DNA of 64,000 nt from Petrimonas sp. IBARAKI (GTDB lineage Bacteria > Bacteroidota > Bacteroidia > Bacteroidales > Dysgonomonadaceae): contig AP018040.2 of NCBI GenBank assembly GCA_002356435.2, positions 2,976,001 to 3,040,000 on the forward strand, in the 5' to 3' direction. This document shows positions 53,884 through 63,600 of this stretch, one piece after another. Under the pieces are notes generated by a model. The model ran no database searches, had not been told where the DNA came from, and saw only the letters and a list, made by a program, of their open reading frames with translations. Made by a program: the position numbers and the translations under genes. Each line of letters starts with the position of its first letter. The stretch's first letter is position 1.

Positions 53884-53935
53884 AATTATTTAGTTACGAT
53901 TTGTGATTTACAAAATCAGATGTAGAAGTCAGACT

Positions 53936-54844
53936 TTAAGACTTTTTATCTGTTACCTGAACTTTCAACCTCTCCAATTCTTCAATTATTTGCTGCTTGG
54001 TTTCATCACAGACCGCAACCAACGGCAGCCTGAGCTCATTTTCGATGTAACCCAATTCACTGAGCATGCATTTTACTCCCGCAGGATTCCCATCTTTGAA
54101 AATCAACCGGATAGCTTCTGTAAAACGCACATTTCCCGTTTCAGCCATCTTGAAATTACCGGCTAACGCCTGATGTATCATTTCAGAAAACTCTTTAGGC
54201 AAAGCATTTCCCAAAACAGATATAACTCCTACTCCACCGGATTTTATCAGATCAAATGCAATTCCATCGTCGCCGGAGATAACGGAGAATCCTTCGGGAC
54301 GGCCAGCAATAATTTGCCGGATCTGATCCATTTTCCCCGATGCTTCCTTGATGGCCACAATATTCGGACAAGATTTTGCCAGCCGCAACGTAGTTTCGGC
54401 TTCCATATTCACACCGGTTCTTCCGGGAACATTATACAGAATAATCGGCCGTGGTGAAACCTCACTCAAAGCACGATAATGCTGAAAAAGCCCTTCCTGG
54501 CTGGGTTTATTGTAATATGGAGTAACAGATAATACTCCTGCAATGTTTGAGAAATATGATACCTTGAGTTCATGAACGATTTCAGCGGTATTGTTTCCTC
54601 CAACTCCTACAATAAGGGGGAGACGATTGTTGTTTCTCTCCACGATGAATCGCACAATTTCGGTTCGCTCATCGCGTGTCAGTGTTGGGGTTTCAGCGGT
54701 AGTTCCCAGTGCAACGAGGTAATCAATTCCCCCATCTATCTGATAATCTATCAACCGGCCCAACGCATCGAAATCGACTGATTTGTCTTTTTTAAACGGT
54801 GTTATCAGGGCAACACCTATCCCTTTTAAGTTGATTTTTGACAT
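53936..54844 (-). CDS. dapA: 4-hydroxy-tetrahydrodipicolinate synthase (302 aa)
   Basis: It condenses aspartate semialdehyde with pyruvate, committing carbon to lysine and diaminopimelate for the cell wall. The TIM barrel has the pyruvate-binding Lys166 in NIVAIKEASGKM and catalytic Tyr137 in IILYNVPGRTG, with GTTAETPTLTRDER near the start. The longer frame to 54889 adds 15 residues, MLSGGFLRKNERPVF, that are not part of the family; I chose the ATG at 54844 (MSKINLKGIGVALITPF). It is preceded by its own -7 box. No lysine riboswitch was recognised. Confidence 0.97.
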   Translation of the reverse strand: MSKINLKGIGVALITPFKKDKSVDFDALGRLIDYQIDGGIDYLVALGTTAETPTLTRDERTEIVRFIVERNNNRLPLIVGVGGNNTAEIVHELKVSYFSNIAGVLSVTPYYNKPSQEGLFQHYRALSEVSPRPIILYNVPGRTGVNMEAETTLRLAKSCPNIVAIKEASGKMDQIRQIIAGRPEGFSVISGDDGIAFDLIKSGGVGVISVLGNALPKEFSEMIHQALAGNFKMAETGNVRFTEAIRLIFKDGNPAGVKCMLSELGYIENELRLPLVAVCDETKQQIIEELERLKVQVTDKKS

Positions 54845-54906
54845 AAAAACAGGTCTTTCATTTTTCCTGAGAAAGCCTCCCGACAACATATGGATACTTC
54901 GGATCG

Positions 54907-54914
54907 CAAAGTTA
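54907..54914 (-). promoter_or_regulatory. Putative -7 box for dapA
   Basis: The minus strand reads TAACTTTG, 62 bases before the ATG at 54844. Confidence 0.45.
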
Positions 54915-55030
54915 CATTTTTTTCAACCATATCCACATAAATTGGACAATTACTTTTAAAAGGAAATCACTTTAATGGATTGGTATTTTTGTTGAAATTC
55001 GAAATTTAACTGTAGCTTAACTTGTTTTTT

Positions 55031-55096
55031 CATTCTGTTTACGTACACATTAGCATTTTTATTATTTTTGTCGGCGATATTTCCGGAAAAACCCCT
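55031..55096 (+). repeat. Direct repeat module with promoter box, copy 1
   Basis: It opens with CTGTTTACGTACACATTAG and contains TATTTTTG (55063-55070) and the palindrome TTTCCGGAAA (55080-55089). It matches copy 2 over nearly its whole length with scattered substitutions. Confidence 0.8.
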
Positions 55097-55137
55097 AGCT
55101 CATTAACATAATTTAACGCCGATCAAGTTATTTATTT

Positions 55138-55204
55138 CATCCTGTTTACGTACACATTAGTATTTTCATTATATTTGTCCGGATATTTCCGGGAAAACTC
55201 CTGT
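55138..55204 (+). repeat. Direct repeat module with promoter box, copy 2
   Basis: The same opening, CTGTTTACGTACACATTAG, then TATATTTG (55170-55177) and the near-palindrome TTTCCGGGAAA. It starts 107 bases after copy 1 and is the closer copy to the operon start at 55274. Confidence 0.8.
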
Positions 55205-55273
55205 TCGTTTTCTCAACTTCGCAATACATTTTGGCAAACATATCTTTTAATTCTGCAGAGACAAACACGTAAA

Positions 55274-56143
55274 ATGAAACACATGAAACACATAAAACAC
55301 TGTTTTTATGTTGCCCTTCTTCCGGTATTCTTTTCTGCATGCAACGTAGTAAAAAGTGAGTTGAAGCCTACTCAGATAGGAATCTGTACAAATCTTGCCA
55401 ACGGAGAAAAAATGCAGCAATACGGATACACATATGTGGAAGAAGGTGTCTCCAGATTTCTTGCACCGACAAAGCCGGAGGAAGAGTTCGAGATAATATT
55501 GAATGAATTGGCCAACTCCCCTTTGCCTGTTAAAGCCTGTAACAGCTTTATCCCCGGAAACCTGAAAAGCGTTGGTAATGAAGCTGCTCACCACGATATT
55601 TTAACGTTTGCAGAAACCGCTTTCCGCAGGGCACAACGAGCCGGAGTGGAAATAATTGTCTTTGGAAGTGGGGGTTCACGTTCCATCCCCGAAGGATTTC
55701 CACGCAAAAAAGGCCGGGCACAATTCATCGAATTAGGCAAAAAAATGGCGTTAATTGCTCAAAAATTCAACATAATCATCGTATTGGAACCCCTTAACAC
55801 TACAGAATGCAACTTTATCAATTCCGTATCGGAAGGAGGAGAAATCGTTAAAGAGATCAATCATCGTCACTTCATGCTGTTGGCAGATCTGTATCATATG
55901 AAAATGGAAAACGAAAGTCCGGATACCCTTGTAAAGTATGGAAAGCTGATCAGGCATGTTCATATTGCGGAAAAACAGGACAGGGCTGTACCGGGTACAT
56001 ACGATGAGGACTTTCGCCCTTACTTCAATGCCCTTAAAAAAATGGGTTATAGAGGAAAAATATCCATTGAAGCTCGCTGGATAGATTTTGACACCCAGAT
56101 ACCGACAGCAATGGAAACGATAAAAAGACAACTCAATAATTAA
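55274..56143 (+). CDS. Exported sugar phosphate isomerase/epimerase-like lipoprotein (289 aa)
   Basis: The chosen ATG at 55274 starts a lipoprotein signal ending VFFSAC (Cys22). The open frame to 55175 would put 33 residues in front of it. The body is a TIM barrel of the AP_endonuc_2/xylose-isomerase-like family, with GVEIIVFGSGGSRSIPEGFP, IIVLEPLNTTECNFINSV, FMLLADLYHMKMENESPD, RHVHIAEKQDRAVPG and KISIEARWIDFDTQIPTA. These supply the Glu, Asp and His metal ligands. It is unusual in being exported and lipid-anchored. It is the first gene of a cluster with three Tat-type sugar oxidoreductases, so it probably works on the same sugar in the periplasm. Confidence 0.88.
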   Translation: MKHMKHIKHCFYVALLPVFFSACNVVKSELKPTQIGICTNLANGEKMQQYGYTYVEEGVSRFLAPTKPEEEFEIILNELANSPLPVKACNSFIPGNLKSVGNEAAHHDILTFAETAFRRAQRAGVEIIVFGSGGSRSIPEGFPRKKGRAQFIELGKKMALIAQKFNIIIVLEPLNTTECNFINSVSEGGEIVKEINHRHFMLLADLYHMKMENESPDTLVKYGKLIRHVHIAEKQDRAVPGTYDEDFRPYFNALKKMGYRGKISIEARWIDFDTQIPTAMETIKRQLNN

Positions 56144-56147
56144 AAAT

Positions 56148-57488
56148 ATGGAATCAAGAAGAGGATTTATTAAAAAATCGGCACTCGGAGTGGCAGGAAT
56201 AGCACTGGGAAGCACAATGGACATGTCGGCAAAAAGTTATGCCGGCATTATCGGAGCGAACGACAGGTTAAACGTAGCCATCATTGGGCTGGGACGCAGG
56301 TTAAGTGCGTTTTACGAACCAATCGCCTTGAAGGGAGCTAATGTACAGTTACTTTACCTCTGTGATGTGATGGAGAAGCAACGTACCCGGGCAATGCAGA
56401 ATTTTTCTAAACACATCAGCTACCAACCGAAATCCGAAAACGATATACGCCGGGTGCTCGACGATAAAAAAGTGGATGCTGTATTCAACGCAACACCCGA
56501 CCACTGGCACACGCCCGGTTCCGTAATGGCCATGAAAGCCGGCAAACATGTGTATGTTGAGAAACCATGCAGCCACAACATGTTCGAAAATGAAATTCTG
56601 GTAAAAGCCGCCCAAAAATTCAACAAGATAGTGCAGATGGGTAACCAGCAACGTTCCTCGGATCACACCGTTGAAATCATAAGGGAGCTACACCGCGGCG
56701 TTATCGGAAACCCCTATAAGGCAGTAGCCTTTTATGCCAATACAAGGGGTGAAGTACCGCTCCAGAAAAAAGCGGCCATTCCTGTCGGACTGGATTGGGA
56801 GTTGTTTCAGGGGCCGGCACCCCGCCGCGATTATACCGAAGAGACCTGGGATTATAACTGGCATTGGTACGGCTGGGATTACGGAACGGCCGAAGCAGGC
56901 AACAACGCCACACACGAACTGGATGTTGCACGCTGGGCACTGAACGTTGATTTCCCCCTAAACGTTGAAGTGGAAGCCGCCAAGCGACATTTCGCCAACG
57001 ACGGATGGGAGATGTACGACACTATGGATGCTACATTCCGTTTTGCCGGTGACAAAATAATCAAGTGGGATGGTAAAAGCCGGAACGGGCACAAGACCTA
57101 CGGAGCGGACAGAGGAACAATTATTTATGGCAGTGAAGGTACCGTCTTCGTAAACCGGGATAAATACATTCTTTACGACCGAGGGGGGAAAGTGATGAAA
57201 GAAAGAACTTCTACTTCAAGTGAAGCAGGTACGGCACTTGGTGGAGGTGGCGACATGACTACCGGCCATGTGATCAACTTCTTCGATACTATCAGGGGTA
57301 AGTCGAAACTTACCGCACCCATTGACGATGCGTCCATCAGTAATGCTATGGTACATTATGCCAATGTAGCGTATCGTATCGGTAAGGGTTTTGATATCGA
57401 TGACAAAACCGGGCGTATGTTTGACCGGGAAGCTATGAAACTATGGAACCGGGAATATGAACCCGGATGGGAGCCAACACTGAAATAA
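56148..57488 (+). CDS. Tat-exported Gfo/Idh/MocA-family oxidoreductase (446 aa)
   Basis: The twin-arginine signal ESRRGFIKKSALGVAGIALG is followed by the Rossmann fold (LNVAIIGLGRR) and the conserved HVYVEKPCSHNMFE (EKP motif near residues 138-140). A C-terminal substrate domain has the WHWYGWDYGTAEAGNNATHE stretch with the catalytic His. Periplasmic members keep a tightly bound NAD(P) and act as sugar oxidoreductases. It is four bases after the isomerase-like gene. The signal peptide is nearly identical to that of the next gene, which suggests a local duplication. The exact sugar is unknown. Confidence 0.92.
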   Translation: MESRRGFIKKSALGVAGIALGSTMDMSAKSYAGIIGANDRLNVAIIGLGRRLSAFYEPIALKGANVQLLYLCDVMEKQRTRAMQNFSKHISYQPKSENDIRRVLDDKKVDAVFNATPDHWHTPGSVMAMKAGKHVYVEKPCSHNMFENEILVKAAQKFNKIVQMGNQQRSSDHTVEIIRELHRGVIGNPYKAVAFYANTRGEVPLQKKAAIPVGLDWELFQGPAPRRDYTEETWDYNWHWYGWDYGTAEAGNNATHELDVARWALNVDFPLNVEVEAAKRHFANDGWEMYDTMDATFRFAGDKIIKWDGKSRNGHKTYGADRGTIIYGSEGTVFVNRDKYILYDRGGKVMKERTSTSSEAGTALGGGGDMTTGHVINFFDTIRGKSKLTAPIDDASISNAMVHYANVAYRIGKGFDIDDKTGRMFDREAMKLWNREYEPGWEPTLK

Positions 57489-57526
57489 TTTAATTTCAAT
57501 ACGATCAATTTTAAGCTTTAAATGAG

Positions 57527-58888
57527 ATGAAAAATTCAAGACGTGATTTTATAAAAAAATCGGCACTCGGTGTGGCCGGAATAACGCTGGGAAGCACGAT
57601 GAATTTGTCGGCTAAAAGTTATGCCAATATCATCGGCTCCAACGATAAAGTGAGGGTAGGCATATTGGGTTTTTCCAACCGATTCAGAGGTGCACTCGGG
57701 AAATCATTCCTCAAATATGCCAAAGAGATGAACTTCGAACTCTTTACCGTCTGCGACATTTGGAATCGTCGCCGAGACGAAGGACAAGCCTGGTACAAGG
57801 AGCAAGCCGGAGGAGACCTCAGAACCGCCAGAAACACCGATGAGCTCTGGTCTCAAAAGCCCGACGCCGTAATTATCAGTACCGCAGATTTTCAACATGC
57901 GCTTCATACCGCCGAAGCAGTCAGGGCCGGATGTGATGTATATGTGGAAAAACCTTTCGCTGAAACCATGGACGATGCTAACTTTGCGTTGAAAGCAGCC
58001 AAAGAGACTAACAAGGTTATTCAGGTTGGATCACAACGCCGGAGCGGAACAAATTACCACGCTGCATACGACTACATTAAATCGGGAAAATTCGGCAAGA
58101 TCATTGCCGTGGAAATGACATGGAACGTCAACCAGCCCGGACGATGGCGTTTACCCCAACTCACCAGAGAAATCCGCGAACAGGATACCGACTGGAAACG
58201 CTTTTTGATGAACCGCCCCTACGAACCGTGGGATCCGCGAAAATACCTGGAATACCGCCTGTTCTGGCCCTATTCATCCGGCATACCCGGCCAATGGATG
58301 GCACATCAGATCGATACCGTACACTGGTTCTCAGAACTGGATTATCCCCGGTCAGTAGTGGCAAACGGCGGGATCTACATGTGGAACGACGGAAGAACCA
58401 ACTACGATACCATGACTGCTGTTTTTGATTATGGACACGCCAAAGAAAAAGAACCGGGAGAAGGATTCCAGGTAATTTATTCCTCCAGGCAAAACAACTC
58501 GTCGGGAGGGACAAAAGAGTGGTATTTCTCCAACGGGGGGAAACTTGACCTGGACACCAACATCATCAACAATGATGGCGGATTGACAGAAAGGCACGCA
58601 GGCGATATGGGAATGAAACCCTTTATGCTTGATACTTTCGAATTACCGAAGATAAGTGTGGAAACAGGCTCAGACACAGGCTCAGACCCGCTCACAAATG
58701 CGCATATGAAAAACTGGATGGACTGTGTGAGGGCCGGCAATGTAAAAACAAATGCTCCCGTGGAAGCAGGCTACAACCACTCTATCGCCGATATCATGGT
58801 TACGGCCGCCTTACGCACCGGACAACGCGCCACATTCGATGAAAAACAAAAACAGGTAATGGCAGGAGGGAAAGTATTCAAGTATTAA
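57527..58888 (+). CDS. Tat-exported Gfo/Idh/MocA-family oxidoreductase (453 aa)
   Basis: The signal NSRRDFIKKSALGVAGITLG is almost the same as in the preceding paralogue, then comes KVRVGILGFSNRFRGALGKS. The NAD-binding start and the YVEKPFAETMDDANFAL motif are visible. The C-terminal domain has FWPYSSGIPGQWMAHQIDTV with the conserved His region and ends QVMAGGKVFKY. The mature part clearly differs from its neighbour, so the two probably have different substrates or partners although their signals match. It is the third gene in the cluster, 38 bases after the previous one. Confidence 0.92.
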   Translation: MKNSRRDFIKKSALGVAGITLGSTMNLSAKSYANIIGSNDKVRVGILGFSNRFRGALGKSFLKYAKEMNFELFTVCDIWNRRRDEGQAWYKEQAGGDLRTARNTDELWSQKPDAVIISTADFQHALHTAEAVRAGCDVYVEKPFAETMDDANFALKAAKETNKVIQVGSQRRSGTNYHAAYDYIKSGKFGKIIAVEMTWNVNQPGRWRLPQLTREIREQDTDWKRFLMNRPYEPWDPRKYLEYRLFWPYSSGIPGQWMAHQIDTVHWFSELDYPRSVVANGGIYMWNDGRTNYDTMTAVFDYGHAKEKEPGEGFQVIYSSRQNNSSGGTKEWYFSNGGKLDLDTNIINNDGGLTERHAGDMGMKPFMLDTFELPKISVETGSDTGSDPLTNAHMKNWMDCVRAGNVKTNAPVEAGYNHSIADIMVTAALRTGQRATFDEKQKQVMAGGKVFKY

Positions 58889-58892
58889 TTCC

Positions 58893-60305
58893 ATGAGAAT
58901 CAAAAGATTTAACAGATATAACATGAAAAAAGAATCAAACTCAATGTCCAGAAGACATTTTCTGGCTCTCTCAGGGGCAATGGCAGGAACAACGTTGATC
59001 AATCCTTCATCCCCAATTTACGCATCTACAGCAGAAACTTTGCAACCCGCAAAAAAAACTCGAATAGCCATGGTAGGTACGGGTGTTCGGGGAACAGGCA
59101 TGTGGGGAAGAAGCGTTGTTCAAAGCTATCCCAACTACATTGAATTCGTTGGGCTTTGCGATATCAATCCGGGGAGAGTAGTTTTAGCCAAAGAGACGAT
59201 GGGGGTTTCGTGCCCTACATTCACTGATTTTGAGAAAATGATGAAAGAGGCTAAACCGGAAGTGTTAATTGTAACAACGGTAGATAATACACACGATCAG
59301 TTTATTATCAGGGGGATGGAATTAGGGGCCGACATTATCGTAGAAAAGCCGATGACAACCGACGAGAAGAAAATGCAGGCTATAATCGATGCAGAAAAAA
59401 GAACCGGGAAGAAGTGCAGGGTTACTTTTAATTACCGCTATTCTCCTCACCGGGTGAAGATGTGGGAACTCCTTCGGGCAGGAGAGATAGGGGAACTCAC
59501 CTCCGTCGACTTCCACTGGTATCTGGACACGTCTCATGGTGCTGATTACTTCAGGAGATGGCACAGATTAGTTGAAAAAAGCGGTTCTTTATGGGTTCAC
59601 AAAGCCAGCCATCATTTTGATCTTCTAAATTGGTGGATTGATAGTGACCCTGAGAGCGTATATGCTTTAGGAGAGTTAAATTTTTATGGAAAAAACGGTC
59701 CTTTCAGGGCAGTAAACTGCCGCACCTGTCCCCACACCAGTCAATGTAGTTTTTATTTTGATATAATGAAAAATGAAAACATGAAGCGGTTGTATGTCGA
59801 TAATGAAAAATACGATGGATATCTGAGGGATGGTTGTGTGTTTAAAAACGACGTTGATATTTACGATAAAATGGCAGCAACAATCCGGTATAAAAACGGC
59901 GTTCAGGTTGCTTACTCCCTGACCACCTATTCTCCCTATGAAGGCTACAGAATCGCTTTTAACGGAACAAAAGGACGTATAGATGCATGGATCGAAGAAT
60001 CAAGGCCTACGAAGGACGTAAATTTTGATGAAATTGTGCTGTTTAAAAACTTCTCCAAAAGGCAATACATTCAAATACCTCACGGCACCTCAGGACATGG
60101 AGGTGGAGATGCCTTGCTGAAAGATCAAATCTTTGTTCCCAACACCGAAGACCCATACAAACAGGCTGCCGGCATAAGAGACGGAGCACTTGCCTGCCTG
60201 GTGGGAATCGCCGCCAGAAAAAGTATTGCGGCAGGAGCACCTGTTATGATCGAGAGCTTGACGTCAATTAAACCGCAAGCGAAAAAAGAATACAAGAGAG
60301 TATAA
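58893..60305 (+). CDS. Gfo/Idh/MocA-family oxidoreductase with Tat-type signal (470 aa)
   Basis: A start at 58923 gives MKKESNSMSRRHFLALSG with a compact twin-arginine motif; the ATG at 58893, four bases after the previous stop, adds ten residues. The Rossmann start RIAMVGTGVRGTGMWG, the DIIVEKPMTTDEKKMQ motif and SLWVHKASHHFDLLNWW carry the family's NAD-binding, EKP and catalytic-His elements. A Cys-rich stretch (CRTCPHTSQCSF, residues ~275-290) is unusual and may bind a metal or form disulfides. It is less like the two preceding paralogues. The region between it and the SusC gene has a strong hairpin. Confidence 0.9.
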   Translation: MRIKRFNRYNMKKESNSMSRRHFLALSGAMAGTTLINPSSPIYASTAETLQPAKKTRIAMVGTGVRGTGMWGRSVVQSYPNYIEFVGLCDINPGRVVLAKETMGVSCPTFTDFEKMMKEAKPEVLIVTTVDNTHDQFIIRGMELGADIIVEKPMTTDEKKMQAIIDAEKRTGKKCRVTFNYRYSPHRVKMWELLRAGEIGELTSVDFHWYLDTSHGADYFRRWHRLVEKSGSLWVHKASHHFDLLNWWIDSDPESVYALGELNFYGKNGPFRAVNCRTCPHTSQCSFYFDIMKNENMKRLYVDNEKYDGYLRDGCVFKNDVDIYDKMAATIRYKNGVQVAYSLTTYSPYEGYRIAFNGTKGRIDAWIEESRPTKDVNFDEIVLFKNFSKRQYIQIPHGTSGHGGGDALLKDQIFVPNTEDPYKQAAGIRDGALACLVGIAARKSIAAGAPVMIESLTSIKPQAKKEYKRV

Positions 60306-60631
60306 CTGAAATTAAAAAAGCAGAATAAAAATCATCTCCCCTGGATTGAGGCATTTTTTTTATGTCAACCAGTCACAAATGAAAAGAATTTATTGATTTT
60401 TTTATTCTAATATCCTGACACTGATGAAGCTACTTCTGAACTTGATTCAGAAGTAGCTTATACACAATTTCACTCATCCTAATTTTTGACAGATATCACT
60501 GTCAACAAATTAATTAAGAATATCTGCATACGATAGCTTAACAAAAATCAATACAAAATGCAGGTGAAATCACTTTTATAAATAAGCCTAGACCAAAATA
60601 TTTTGATTTAAATACCTAAAAATTAAAACTT
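60306..60631. other. Intergenic region before the third SusC gene
   Basis: No gene is seen. It holds the 14-pair hairpin at 60427-60459 and AT-rich sequence. No exact TAnnTTTG box was found close to the ATG at 60632. Confidence 0.6.
60427..60459. repeat. Perfect 14-base inverted repeat without T-run
   Basis: AAGCTACTTCTGAA and TTCAGAAGTAGCTT with a 5-base loop, 122 bases after the oxidoreductase stop and 173 bases before the SusC start. There is no T-run on either strand, so it is not a standard terminator. Confidence 0.85.
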
Positions 60632-63600
60632 ATGAACCGAGAAGCGCATCCAGAACATACAAGACATTGTCACAAATTTTTATACTTGTTTATTATTTTA
60701 ACGATTCAACTAATTCTTGGCATACCTATTCTTTATGCTGAATCCGGAAATTGGGTAAATAATGAAAGTTCGATTACTGATCAGTTGCCGACAAAAAAAA
60801 TAACCGGCAACATTGTTGATATCAACAAGATACCCATAATTGGAGCTAACATTATCGAAAAAGGCACAACCAACGGTACGATAACTGATATTGACGGCAA
60901 CTTTGCTTTAGAGATTGGAAATAATTCTGTCATATTAATTTCCTATATAGGGTATTTAGACCAGGAAATAAATACTTCTGGCAGGTCAACCTTTAACATC
61001 ACATTGCTGGAAGATACCAAGCAACTGGATGAAGTGGTAGTAGTCGGTTATGGAACGATGAGGAGAAGCAGCCTAACAGGCTCAATTTCAAGAGTTGAAG
61101 CTGAAAAAATAGAAGCCTTCCCCAGTACAAATGTCTTGGATGCCATGCAAGGACAAGCTGCCGGCATCTTTATCACGCCATCGCGTCAACCCGGAGAATC
61201 CCCATCTATAAGAATCAGAGGTAGTAGGTCTCTTTCGGCAGGAAACAACCCTTTATTAATTATTGATGGGATGCCGGGTAGTTGGGATAATTTAGTAAGC
61301 CAGGACATCGCATCTATGGAAATATTAAAAGATGCAGCTGCTACAGCTATTTACGGCTCCCGTGCTGCAAATGGAGTCGTATTAGTAACTACAAAATCAG
61401 CCTCTCAAGGCAAATTGAGTATTGAGGTGGGTTCATACATAGGCATTAACACTTATGATTTTATAAAAATGCAGTCAGCAGAGAAATATGCAGAACTCAT
61501 TCGGGATGTCATGAGGTACCAAACACACGGCGTTATGAATAAGGAATTATGGGAAAATACTTTTATTGACACAAAAAAAGGGATGGAGATGTTCAATTCA
61601 ACCTGGGCTGAAAATTATTACGAAAATGGAATAAATTTCGACTGGCAAGAAGCTTTATTTAACAACTCATCATTAAATCAAGGGCACAACATTAGCATTG
61701 CTAACCAAACCGATAAAATAGGATACAGATTAAGCTATAACTATCAAGAAGATAATTCATATTATAAAACTGTCAATTTTAGACGACATGTCCTAAGTTC
61801 AAATGTCAACATGAAATTAGCAAAATGGTTAAGCTTGGGGATGATAAACCGGATTGTCTTCAGAGAAAATTCTGGCTGGCCGGATAATATGTGGGATAAC
61901 ATGCGCCGTATGACACCTTTCGAGACACCCTATATTGATGATGACTCTTCAAAAGGATTAAAAGATGCGATCGGAAAAGAAAAATATGTAAATGCCCTTT
62001 GGAATTATGAAAAAGGCTATCTTGTTCATGAAAATAAAGGAAAAATGGGAGACCTGATCTTAAAATTAGATGTAAAACCAATCGATTGGCTTACCTTAAC
62101 AACAAATCTTAAAATTGATTATAACGATCGGTCCAGGGGTATTTATAGGGATTCTAAAACCAGTTATCAAAATTTAGGGCTGAATTATGCAAGTATGGAA
62201 AAGACTTCTGACTTTGGATATACGTGGAACGGTATCTTAAATTTTGACAAAATATTTAGAGATACGCACAAGATAATGAGTACTGCTGTGGTGGAAGCAA
62301 TTCAGGAAAAAGATGAATGGGTGGGTGCCTCTTCTCAAAATATTCCCGCACAGTATATGGATTATCATTTTCTTCAATCGGGAATAATAAATAGAGATAT
62401 TTGGTCGGGATACGAGAAAACCACATTATTATCTTATATGTTCAGAACTCAATATGAATATATGGGAAAATACTTATTCAATTTTGCAGTTCGAACAGAC
62501 GGATCTTCCCGGTTGGCTGAAGGTAACAAATGGAGAACTTTCCCATCCATGTCGATGGCATGGGTGTTGACTGAAGAGGAATTTATGAAAAATCAGTCCC
62601 TTTTTACGGTTCTCAAGCTGAGAGGCAGCTACGGTGAAGTAGGAAATCAAGCCATATCAGCTTATCAAACACTTACTACTTTAACACAAGGCGCTTATAG
62701 TTGGGCAGGAAATGGAATTTATACCTGGCAACCAAGCGGAATAGCCAACAAGAGGCTGGGATGGGAGGTTTCAAAAACATGGAATACTGGACTTGATTTT
62801 AACATCTTAAAAAATAAATTATCAGGGGGTATTGAACTATACAGCACTATTAATGAAGATCTTCTTATGCAGCGATCAATACCTCAGAGCACGGGATTCA
62901 GTAATATTTGGCAAAATATTGGCAAAACATCCAATAAAGGGGTCGAAATATCCTTATCTTCCGAATTGATTTCAAGAAAAGAATTCAAGTGGAACATCAG
63001 CTCCATGACTTCAAGGAATTGGAACAAAATCATAGATTTAGCCGATGGGAAAGACAACAGAGGAAATCGATGGTTTATAGGTCATCCGATCAGTGTTATC
63101 TGGGATCATAAAAAGACGGGGATTTGGCAAATTGAAGAAGCTGAGGAAGCAAAAAAATACAAAATGGAGCCCGGGGAAATAAAATTAATCGACAGAGACG
63201 GTGACCTTGCTTTCACAGATAACGACCGGTTTATTCTGGGACAAAAAGAACCAAAGTGGATTACCTCTCTTCAAAACAATTTGAAATATAAAAATATTGA
63301 CTTTTCATTCAATATCGTTGGCCAATTTGGCCATCTTATCACTGCAAGCAATTACACTCAAGAATGGAATGCTGACAAAATGATGATTGACGCTGTTGAC
63401 TGGTGGACACCACTTAACCCGACAAATGATTGGCCGAGGGCGCACACGGCTCAGTCACACAAATTTAACGGCACGTTGTCGATTTTTAACGGCGATTTCA
63501 TAAAAATGCAAAATATCTCCTTAGGATATGATCTTAGTAGCTTTTTCTCCAAAGTTGACCTAAAAAAACTAAGGATCTATTTCCAGGCAAGCAATCCCTT

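Larger units (their letters stand above)
54915..55273. other. Intergenic regulatory region with a duplicated promoter module
   Basis: No gene is seen. It contains two imperfect copies of a ~67-base module (55031-55096 and 55138-55204), each with a -7 box and a near-palindrome, pointing at the sugar-isomerase operon. The open frame upstream of 55274 crosses copy 2 and is probably not translated. Confidence 0.65.

Noticed and set aside
53884-53935. FMN riboswitch before riboflavin synthase
   Set aside because: The gap is too short and shows no conserved RFN-type stems.
54845-54900. Lysine riboswitch or Lys-rich leader before dapA
   Set aside because: No lysine-rich frame and no L-box structure is visible in ~60 bases.
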